A stretch of DNA of 64,000 bases, taken from assembly GCA_034769895.1 (NCBI GenBank), contig CM068367.1:351293111-351357110 (forward strand). Direction: 5' to 3'. The DNA comes from Magicicada septendecula (Eukaryota; Arthropoda; Insecta; Hemiptera; Cicadidae). The translations under genes were made by a program, and so were the position numbers. Shown one piece after another: positions 55,297-64,000 of this stretch (position 1 is its first letter; each line of letters begins with the position of its first letter). The notes beneath the pieces were generated by a model. The model ran no database searches. It was not told the DNA's origin and saw only the letters and a program-made list of their open reading frames with translations.

Positions 55297-57149
55297 TTTG
55301 TGTTTGTTTAATAATAAGGGTTAACTAAAGAACAATTTTAGCTAGTGACTACGTGGTATGGGAGGATTAGTTAACTTCGTATTATGATCGTACTGACTTT
55401 GAGGATATGCTTGTGATATCTTTGGGGTCACCGATCTAGTAGTGTCTGACTGGGTAAACAGGAGGTTGACTGATAACGCAAGGCTAATAAAATGTATTTT
55501 ATTAATACTTTGATTTTATAACATATTTTATTAACGAGAAAGTAGAAGCTGCCTGAGTGAACATTCATTAATTATAAAATAATATTTACATTAAGCAACG
55601 TTTGATTATTTCATGAAAAACATTGTTAATAAAATTGAAACAGTAGAGTCTTACATTGATCGAGTTAAATATTTTTAAGTGTTTATGTATTGCAATGGTG
55701 AAGGCAGCTAAACTGTCGGTTAATAAAAACCCTTATTTACTGCCACTCTTGCATGTAGAATTAAATGTTGATTTAATGTTCAACTTCGTATGTTTGTTGA
55801 AACAATGAAGCCTAATGAGGAAAAGACCGGTTTTCCTGTTTATAGGCAACGGGAAGAATTTTAAATCCTGCATTTTCATTTTGCTATTTGTAAATAAGGA
55901 AAAAAATAAACAGGAGATGTAGAGTTCTCTATAAATAATCAAACTGTTGACTGTATACAAACAGCAGCTTTTTCCTCAACAACTTCTGTTGTAAAATAAC
56001 GTATTAAAACATAAAACTCAACAAGATATTTTACTACTTGAAACATGTATTTTGTAAACACTGTATGTAAAGAAGGGTTTTCTTGTTGGATCTTTACTTT
56101 GTTCTCGTGTTTCTTTGATTCATAAAAAATAGTTTATAAAATACATAACTTATTTGTTAAAACAACTTGTATTACAATTTTTTCGTATATAATTAAACTT
56201 TCAGGTTAATAGATAAGACAATAATTGTCGAATTAATGTAACTGTTAATCAGCGTCTTTTTTCCGTTTTTTATTGTTCATCGACCTTCATTGTTTATTAA
56301 TTCTAATTAAAGAATACCTCTCTTACGTCACTGTGAACACCATTCGGATTTGAACAAGTGTTTAGTCGTATAGGCGTATGTTTACCTACCAAGGCTTCGT
56401 TCCCAGGAATTCAGTAAAAATACATAAACAAAAATTCTACATAAATTACATACATAATTCTGTTCTCTTACCTAATGAGATTAAAAAAGAGAACGAAAAT
56501 TCTCAAAGTAAGCTAACTAAAATGTTATTCTTCAAGCGATTCATTTGGTGTGTTCGCAAAATCTTAAACAATTCTTCCTTTCTAAAGTGGCAAACTGTTT
56601 TCTACTGAAACTAGATTTGTACAGTCATTGCGTAAAATAATAATTGAAAAACACCATTCTTACTGTATAAGCAATTAAATGCGTGTAATGCAGCTTTATG
56701 CATATTTAACAGGCACGCACTCGTGAAAACAAGTGGAATGTATTTTTGGGAGCGTATTTAATTCAATGACACGGCTGCCTCTGCAGCTCATCGCGTTCCT
56801 TACACCTATATCTGTTTCTAAAATTTCTATATTTATACTATTTCAATATTATACATATGTGCAGACAATATCTGAGTACTGTTTTCATATATGTATTGCT
56901 GAGGTATTTTTGAATATTATAATGTAGAACTTCGAGAACATGATCATGTGGCGTTGTCTGCCATTTTCGTTCAGTCGTAGTCTTCTATATGGAGTAAAAA
57001 CGCGAATACAAGTAAATTAATATCAAAGTTCATTGAATGAAATAACACCACAGATAGAGCAATTAGAAGTATGACGTTATGGCCGTGTTTCGGTATGTCC
57101 GAATGTGAAATGTTCAATAAACGTATATCAAAAAGTGTAAGTGTTACGT
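55297..57149. other. AT-rich non-coding DNA
   Basis: No supported gene or element. Confidence 0.55.
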
Positions 57150-57968
57150 ATTACGTCTGTATGTCTCCCTTTGTTTAAAAAAAAATTAATTTCTGTTGAA
57201 CAGATTGAGACGTAAAGTTGATATTTTTTGTATAAAGTAAGTGTATAATTTTGTGTGAGTATTAAACAAACCACAATGTTACCTGAAACTTTTTGAAATG
57301 GCGGGTGATTGAAAGATTTCTTTCTAAATTCCACAAAACTCAGTACTTATAACAAAAATATCTTGTTACAAAAAATCTTATCCCGTTTTATGAATAATCC
57401 AATGATACCTTGTTTATGGAATTCGGATAAAAATAACTGAGATATTATATTTACTTTATAAGAAAAAATTGGGCCGTTACTTTATTTCCGTTATACTGTT
57501 TGGCCTGTCTTCTTATAAAAGGTATGTAATATCTCCGTATTTTTATCCGAATTCCATAGACAAAGTACAGTAATCCCTTAACATTCGCGGATTTAACATT
57601 CGCGAAACTTAACTATTCGCGAACCTACTAATGAGAAACAAATTTAACATTCGCGTATACGCAACTTGGTTATTCGCGGATTAAAAAAAAAATTGTATTA
57701 AATTGATTTTTTTTTCATTAGAATATTATAATACTGTACTAATCAAGCTTACAAAAAACATTAAGACCACCTGCAAAATACGTAAATAAAATTGTTTAAG
57801 GGGTATGAGTAGACTTTCTTTGTGTAGCCGATTCCGAGAATTCCGGCTGACCCGTGCCGCACACATTGTGTAAACAATTCTGAGAAAATAGACTAGGCTA
57901 CGGTTTATGTACCCCTCTGTTTACATTTCTCTCAGTTGTTAGTAAGCGTGAGTGACAAAAGGTTCGTG

Positions 57969-59690
57969 ATGCCGCCTCCAGTGAAAAGAGTGAAAAAGGT
58001 TTTGCACTTTTCCGAAAAAATTAAAATATTAGATAGGCTACGAGCAGGAGAAAGTGCATCTGCTGTAGGTCGCTTTTTTGATATTAACGAGTCTACTGTT
58101 AGATCTATTAAAAAAAATGAAAAGTCTATAAGAGACAGTGTTGCAGCAAGTGCTCCAATCAGTGCAAAAACCGTATCTCAAGTGCGGAACAAGTGTTTGT
58201 AAGAAACTGAAAAAGCGTTAAGTGTCTGGATAGAAGATATGAACCAGAAGAAACTTCCGCTAAGTTCAGCTTTGATACGGGCCAAAGCTAAAAAAATATA
58301 TGACCTTATCAACTTGGATCCTTCTGAATCATCGTTTAACTTCCAGGCAAGTAAAGGTTGGTTTGACAATTTCAAACATAGGCATAGTTTGCACAACATT
58401 AAGTTAGTTGGCGAATCGGCTTCCGCAGATCATGTAAGTGCTAAAAAATTTCCGGAAGAACTTGCTAAAATTATTGAAACTGAAGGATATCATCCAGAAC
58501 AAGTGTTCAACGCTGACGAGACAGGGTTGTTCTGGAAGAAAATGCCGAGTAGAACTTTTCTGTCCAAAACAGAACGTTCAGCACCAGGTTTCAAGGCCGC
58601 AAAAGACCGAGTTTCTCTTCTGTTATGTGCCAACGCATCAGGCGATTTTAAGGTAAAGCCGATGCTGATTTATAGATCGCAAAATCCTCGTCCTCTCAAA
58701 GACAAAAATAAAAACGAGTTGCCTGTTTTCTGGAAATCAAATAAGAAAGCATGGGTAACTAGTGCATGTTTCTGGAATGGTTTAATGACTGCTTCATTCA
58801 TGAGGTGGAAAAATACCTCTCATATAAAAACCTTGGTTTCAAAGTTCTCCTCATAGTTGATAATGCATCTTGTCATCCATCTAGTTTAAAAGAGGCCCAT
58901 CCCAATGTTGAAGTGGTTTTTCTACCCCCGAATACGACGTCGCTAATCCAACCGCTAGATCAAGGAATCATAGCTACGTTCAAAGCCTACTACACAAGAA
59001 GATGTTTAAAACGAAATTTGAACTCCATCGAAGAAAATTCAGAAGCTACAGTAACATATAGTTGGAAAACATTCAACATAGCAAATTGTATTGCTGAAAT
59101 CGATGCATCATTGATGGAATTGAAAGAAAGTTCAATTAATGCTTGTTGGCGAAATCTTTGGCATCAAGTGGTACAAAAGGAAAACCAGATGCCTTTAATT
59201 TCCAAACAAGTTGAAGAGATTGTGGAACTGGCTCATCAGGTCGGAGGTGATGGTTCCGACGATATGACGCGAGATGATGTTGAAGAATTAATAAAATCTC
59301 AAGAGAATGGTCTTACTGAAGAAGAACTAATAGAGATCATTGAAGAAAACGTCTTAGAGACCAACGGCACTGAAGATGAGACCGAGAATCCGGAAACTGA
59401 AGGTAAAAGTTTTTCTTTTTTTCTGTAAAGGTTTTCTAATTGTTTTAAGTTTTCTACAACTTAACATTTTTGATTGCAGGTAAAATATTTTCTTCAAAAG
59501 TTATTGGAGAAATTTTAAAGCTCCAACAACACCTTGTTGAGAAAGCCATAGAAAACGACCTTCACTGGTGAGAAGCCTTAAATTTAAAAGAGAAATCGAG
59601 GCAGCGACCCTTCCTTACACTGAAATGTATAATTGTTCTGTCAAACAATCACAGATCACAAAATATTTTCAACCATCAATTAGCAAATAA
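57969..59690 (+). pseudogene. Tigger-type transposase with nonsense and frameshift lesions
   Basis: Starts MPPPVKRVKKVLHFSEKIKI. An N-terminal Psq/CENP-B-like helix-turn-helix (FSEKIKIL to KKNEKSIRDS) precedes a TAA at 58200-58202. A second CENP-B-type DNA-binding part (GWFDNFKHRHSL) follows. The DDE domain has Asp in VFNADETGLFW, LLIVDNASCHP and SLIQPLDQGI, with 32 residues between the last two. One base is missing near 58766 (between VTSA and FLEWF) and another near 59566 (before LVRSLKFKREIE). A likely 77-bp intron lies at 59403-59479. The C-terminus ends QSQITKYFQPSISK, a PIP-box-like motif. The element mobilises DNA by cut-and-paste at TA; this copy cannot. Confidence 0.9.
59403..59479 (+). 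other. Probable intron in the Tigger transposase
   Basis: Donor GAAG|GTAAAAG and acceptor TTTTTGATTGCAG|GT enclose 77 bases. Unspliced translation stops at once after GKSFSFFL, whereas splicing continues GKIFSSKVIGEILK into the conserved tail. pogo of Drosophila is known to join two frames by splicing a short intron. Confidence 0.65.
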
Positions 59691-60172
59691 ACTTTAACTT
59701 TCAATATGTATAAAGTACAGTATAATCAATATCTATGTATGTTAATATTACTGCTTAATAAACATAGTACGTACATATTTTTTTCGTTTCAATTAAAATT
59801 TTACAGAACCTAACCCCCTTTTATACACGGGAAGATAGTCTCAACATTCGCGATTTTGACATTCGCGGTGGTTTCCGCGAACGTAACCCTCGCGAATGTT
59901 AAGGGATTACTGTACCATTTTATTATGAATATAAGCGCTAATTATTATGTATAAGACATTTTTTGTTATAAGTAGGCCTACTGATTTTTGTGAAATTTAG
60001 AATTAAAATCTTCAGTCAACTGCCAGCTTGAAAATTTTTAAGATAGCATTGTGGTTTGTTTAGTACTTATAAAAAATAGTACACTTACGTTGTTCACCAA
60101 ATATCAAATTAACAACTTCTTCAGTTCAACAGCAATTAATTTTTTTATAGAAACACAGGCAGACTTATAGAT

Positions 60173-61237
60173 GGAAAACGAAGCATTTTCCGACATATCT
60201 TTATTGGACATTTTCCTTCAGCTTAATAAGTAGAATCATTTCCCGAAGTTTGGCACAATATTTTGAAAATATCCTGTATGTTTATGTTATACCACCCAGT
60301 TGAGTATAAAATTAGTTATGTCGCGGATGGACTGTAATACTCGCGGCTTGGTAGTCAGAGGTTAGAGCAGAGTTTTACAAATGACAAACAGTTTCACATT
60401 CTTACACGTACGTTATGTCAAAGGTATTTTGTTTGTAGCTCTTTTGAATTTTTATGCCAAATGGTTAATCTAATATGCCTGTTGAAATCTTTTCAGCTTC
60501 AGTTTGATTTTGTTTTGGCCGTAAATACGTCACTGCTCTGCACAGAAGAGACGTCACAGAATGTGTGCAGTGTGCATGTGTTATACGACGCGGTTGGCAA
60601 TCATTGATAGTCCAGAATTGCTGCCAAACGACGGTAAAATTGACATTAAAAACACGCTATTCAGGTTAAATAAAAACCACGCTTCTCGTAGCAAGAACTG
60701 AAGGAGTACTTGTGCATTCTCTGTTCAAAAGTTTTGTAAATTCCATAACTGTTTACAAAGATTAATAATCCCGTCCCAGATTTAGCTTCTGTACGCACAA
60801 TGGGAATTATATTGAAATCGTGTGGGTGTCACAAAGGTCAGTGCCATATGCGTCGCACATATAAAAATGGTCGGCAGCTGGCTGATTCAAAATATTGGTA
60901 GGTGCGCCAAATTCATAAATTTTGTTAAGGTAATTTATCTTCACCTTTTCCAAATGTAACCAATATTATGCGAATATTTGTCACAAGAGGGTTTCGATAC
61001 GAAAGTTTGTTTTAAATAAAACTACGGTCTTTCATGAGCCACGATACAGTATCAGTGCTAGAACCACATGTGAGGCAATCGATTTGACAAGTGTCAGTAA
61101 ATATTTTTCTGATACCAAAGTAACCAAATTAAACTATAGTGTTGCAAAAACTCATAAATGCAGAAACGATTGTTTTATTAAACTACTATATTTATATAAT
61201 TAATGTTTGATGCCTTTACTTGGTGAAAATCCATTGT
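60173..61237. other. Non-coding DNA
   Basis: No supported gene. Confidence 0.55.
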
Positions 61238-61308
61238 AAATTATATTAAAAAACAAAACAATAAAATAGTTTTAATGATTTTCACTCGTCATTTATTAAA
61301 ATTATAAT

Positions 61309-61350
61309 CCATGACAGCTGTTTCGGCAGCACAGTGCCTTCATCAGATGG
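61309..61350 (-). ncRNA. Hammerhead ribozyme-like motif (left arm, best copy)
   Basis: Minus strand: CCAT (61350-61347), core CTGATGA (61346-61340), one extra A (61339), stem II GGCA/TGCC (61338-61335 with 61328-61325), GAAA (61324-61321), stem III AC-AGCT-GT, GUC cleavage after 61313, then ATGG (61312-61309) pairing perfectly with CCAT. It lies about 140 bases downstream of the nuclease stop codon on the same strand, so it would be part of the element's transcript. Confidence 0.75.
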
Positions 61351-61491
61351 TGTAAGCTGACTAATTTTCTTACAATATAATACAGAATATAAGATATAAG
61401 GCAAGTGCCATTGTTTAGAGAGCGATAGTAATCTCGTGTCAATAAGATTTAATACACATTACACAAACATATAACATAACATAAACCAAGT

Positions 61492-62142
61492 CTATTTATA
61501 CAAATTAAGCAAAGGCGAGCTATTTAGATCTAACTGATCATTTAATAATACATTTAAATATTTGTGTTTATTAATTTCAAGGGTTTCTAATAAATCAAGC
61601 TTTGGACCCTTATCAGATAAAAGTAAAATTTTAAAATTGTCATTATAACTATGGTCTTTTTCTAACAGGTGATTTGCATAATTTGATTTGCCATCATTAT
61701 ATCTAAAACTATAATTGTGACCATACATTCTTTTTTCGAAAGATCGACCTGTTTGTCCAATATAGACTTTATTACAAGACCCACAGGATAATTTGTATAC
61801 ACCAGACTTTTGCAGGTTACCTGTTTTACTCTTATTATTTTTAATATATTTTCCCAATGAAGACTGCGTCTTAAAAGCTATATTTACATTCTTTTGTGTG
61901 AAATATTTACCAATATTATCAGAAGCAGAACCTATGTAAGTGAGAGTGTGATATCTTTTAATCTGTGTTAAGGGAGGGTAAACTAGTTTTAAAGCTTGTG
62001 AATAAAATTTTTTATTTAACAGGTGATCTATGAGGCTAGGTTGGTAACCATTGTTGACAGCTATTTGTTTAATAATGTTAAGTTCTAATTGGAAATTTGA
62101 GTCTGATAACGGAATACTAACTAGTCTGTAGTATTCCGTTAA
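61492..62142 (-). pseudogene. PLE protein C-terminus: linker and GIY-YIG endonuclease
   Basis: 216 uninterrupted codons on the minus strand. The N-terminal 95 or so are the reverse-transcriptase-to-nuclease linker (VSIPLSDSNF, NIIKQIAVNNGYQPSLIDHL, YPPLTQIKRYHTLTYIGSAS). The nuclease follows: SGVYKLSCGSC supplies the GIY-type strand and two cysteines, VYIGQTGRSFEKR the YIG strand and the catalytic Arg, ANHLLEKDHSY the histidine region, and KLDLLETLEINKHK the catalytic Glu. The CxxC plus His pattern is the zinc-binding insert of Penelope nucleases. No start codon or reverse transcriptase precedes it, so it is 5'-truncated and not autonomous; the nuclease itself shows no obvious lesion. It would nick target DNA to prime reverse transcription. 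Confidence 0.9.
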
Positions 62143-62172
62143 TTATATTGTACGAAAATTAGTCAGCTTACA

Positions 62173-62214
62173 CCAGCTGATGAAGGCACTGTGCTGCCGA
62201 AACAGCTGTCATGG
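62173..62214 (+). ncRNA. Hammerhead ribozyme-like motif (right arm)
   Basis: The same motif on the plus strand: CTGATGA (62177-62183), extra A, GGCA/TGCC, GAAA (62199-62202), AC-AGCT-GT, GUC cleavage after 62210. The base before the core is G instead of T, breaking the first stem I pair; the next three (CCA/TGG) are intact. Confidence 0.65.
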
Positions 62215-62285
62215 ATTATAATTTTAATAAATGACGAGTGAAAATCACTAAAACTATTTTATTGTTTTATTTTTTAATATAATTT

Positions 62286-63489
62286 ACTATATTTATGATA
62301 ACGCATTCACTTTACAACTGCATCAACCACGCACAGCATGTGAGTACTCACCTAATCGGTTTTTGAAAAGTATATTTATTTTTGTCAGTGTTACTACATT
62401 TGTCCGTATCGATTTTTAATTACAATAATATTCAAAAGTTTGGCAGTGTAGGAGTATGAAAGGGCTCCTTAGGCCCTTCCCCCTGGGTGTTATGAATGGC
62501 AAAGTGGCGGTAAGAACCCGAGTGATGACAGTACTGTCGCTAGAAATGTGTCATTACACATTCATGACTTATCTTTATCATTAGCTTGCGATAACAGTCC
62601 GTTTCCACTCATCCCATGCAACTTTCAGAAAAGCTAAGCAATCTAACAGAACCAAATTTTGTTTATTCGTTACAGAAAAAGTTTAGTTCTTTATAAGATA
62701 TAAAGGAGTCGTGCATGTTTAAAGTTAATCCATGACCGTGCATTTAATACAATTGTAAACATTAGTGAATTATGTGGAGAACGCAAAGTTATGTGGAGAA
62801 AATATAAAACATTTAACGTTGCTTACTTAAATTTAGTGACACACTCTGACAATCGTCTGGAGAAAATACTTTTAAAACATGCAGAGTTTACTTTCCAAGT
62901 TTCTGCAATTTAGTAGTGCAGAATTTACAAATCAAAATAGAAGATTGGACACTACTCAGTACTGGAATATATTTAAACGTACGGCCAGCCAGTAGTAACT
63001 GAATGCAGTAAGTAACCAAAAGCAATCCTAATAATAACTAACAACATAAGATAATTATACAAGGTAGACCACTTGTAAGGTATTCTGATTGTAAGCTTGT
63101 AGAATTAAGACATCTTCAGCAATATAATAAGGATGCGTGTACGAGGTATTACGAAAGTAAAGACAAAATAGTTTCATGATGAATAATTAAGTCTGTCGTT
63201 AGTAATTTGTCACTTACGGGTGCCGAGTGTGAGTGTATGCAGTGAGTGAGACAGTTGGTGCTTACATCAGTTTACGTACACTGTGTGTATCATTGACGCA
63301 ACGTATCCGAGAGCCAACCGAATTGTGTGCCAGCAACAGTCTGGTGCCAGCGCATCCTGACAATGAAAGCGTAACCAAATTACATTTTCCTTTTCGACAA
63401 AATACAGGGACAACACAAGAGATGTTTACAAAAATACATCGTGTACCATGTGTCTGTAGAGATTTGACCGGGGCGTGCCAAAACGTGTG

Positions 63490-63491
<2 letters not shown>
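62286..63491. other. Non-coding DNA
   Basis: No supported gene. An open plus frame from 63233 to the GT array has no recognisable product. Confidence 0.5.

Positions 63492-63533
<42 letters not shown>
63492..63533. repeat. (GT)n microsatellite
   Basis: Perfect GT array of about 42 bases. Confidence 0.97.
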
Positions 63534-63536
<3 letters not shown>

Positions 63537-64000
63537 TCACACACGGGCGGCGATGGTGCCTTGATGTCGCACTCAGCAATAAATCACTCTATTACACAAT
63601 TGTTTATCAGGAATTACGTAAAGCAACAGACGTTCTTCAGACGTAATTTCCCTCGAAAACAAAATTACCTCATTACAACATTTAGGAACGGGATATAGGA
63701 ACGGACAAAGGACGTAGTAATAAGGAAACAAAACAAGGATGTTAGCGTTGTAGTAAACCAAATAAAATAAGTTAAATTGACGTATCGGCATATAAGTATT
63801 CATGACTAGACATGAAAACAACAATGGTCATGAAAACAACGTAAGAGAAAATAATATCTGCTCTCTTATCTTTGTGCCATCGTCAAAACGAAATATTTAC
63901 AATAAAAGGAAGTAAGCAGAAAAAAGAAAGTCGAAATATTCTGAACAGTTTTAGGCTAAATTGCTTCACGGTAGTAAGTTGGGTATTATTGAAGCCAATG
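63534..64000. other. Non-coding DNA
   Basis: Nothing recognised to the end of the window. Confidence 0.55.

Larger units (their letters stand above)
57568..59912 (+). mobile_element. Full-length pogo/Tigger element, inactive
   Basis: 2345 bp between TA duplications (57566-57567 and 59913-59914). The 22-bp inverted ends start CAGTAATCCC and are identical (57568-57589 and 59891-59912). Several ATTCGCG words follow inside each end, likely transposase-binding subterminal repeats. It encodes a CENP-B/Tigger-type transposase with three lesions. Confidence 0.95.
57150..60172. mobile_element. Long palindromic repeat split by a Tigger insertion
   Basis: The left arm (57150-57470) is an imperfect inverse complement of the right arm, which is now in two pieces: 57508-57567 and 59913-60172. 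Shared blocks include GGAATTCGGATAAAAATA/TATTTTTATCCGAATTCC, GTTATAAGTA and GGTTTGTTTA. Rejoining the two right pieces across the Tigger TA duplication restores the palindrome. Without the insertion this is a foldback-type unit of about 680 bp with arms of about 320 bp, non-coding. Its ends and target duplication were not fixed. Confidence 0.75.
61238..62285 (-). mobile_element. 5'-truncated Penelope-like element with inverted terminal repeats
   Basis: Arms of about 144 bp (61238-61381 and 62142-62285) are near-perfect inverse complements and flank a minus-strand frame for the C-terminal part of a PLE protein. Each arm has a hammerhead motif reading outward. PLEs combine a telomerase-like reverse transcriptase with a GIY-YIG nuclease, and often have inverted or tandem terminal repeats containing hammerhead motifs. 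Here the reverse transcriptase is missing: the frame begins exactly at the inner edge of the right arm. This is the best-preserved PLE in the window and the key to reading the others. Confidence 0.85.

Overview
This is animal nuclear DNA: AT-rich, intron- and repeat-dominated, with long microsatellites, no operons and no bacterial-type gene packing. The mobile elements (GIY-YIG Penelope-like elements with hammerhead motifs, a DD34D mariner, a pogo/Tigger element, a Jockey-type LINE fossil) fit an invertebrate, most likely an arthropod. A frequent TAGGCCTA word is compatible with that, but I cannot name a species.

Host genes are sparse. The best candidate lies on the minus strand: a 25-codon first coding exon (23598-23524, donor in phase 0) and a Ser/Tyr-rich last exon (6834-6520, acceptor in phase 0) about 16.7 kb away. 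A third phase-0 exon candidate at 19212-19030 could be an alternative 3' exon. No family is assigned. Promoter-like motif groups occur at 5.55 kb (NRF-1 palindrome next to a consensus donor), 21.8 kb (YY1 plus CRE) and 23.65 kb (upstream of the first exon).

The striking content is a scatter of Penelope-like element (PLE) ends. At 0.9-1.1, 10.0-10.7, 11.9-12.5, 17.4-17.7, 42.3-42.4 and 61.2-62.3 kb the ends occur as head-to-head inverted pairs. Each arm carries a hammerhead-ribozyme-like motif pointing outward: CUGANGA, stem II, GAAA, a tiny AC..GU stem III, and a stem I that pairs across the predicted cleavage site. Single motifs occur at 9.6, 30.7 and perhaps 43.1 kb. The 61.2-62.3 kb copy still encloses 216 open codons of the PLE C-terminus with a GIY-YIG nuclease. 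The 9.7, 10.3 and 12.2 kb copies keep only the nuclease tail. In nearly every motif one extra nucleotide separates core residue A9 from stem II.

Other elements: a full-length but dead mariner (46911-48164), killed by a deletion in its DNA-binding domain and an amber codon; a full-length but dead Tigger (57568-59912) with an intron and a C-terminal PIP-box-like motif, inserted in one arm of an older palindromic repeat (57150-60172); LINE reverse-transcriptase fossils at 25.8-26.4 and 48.5-48.8 kb; a GC-rich retroelement mosaic at 28.4-30.8 kb; an inverted duplicate repeat at 34.7-37.3 kb; and a 313-bp tandem dimer at 38.96-39.58 kb. Long (CA)n, (TAA)n and (TG)n(GA)n arrays account for most of the longest low-complexity reading frames.
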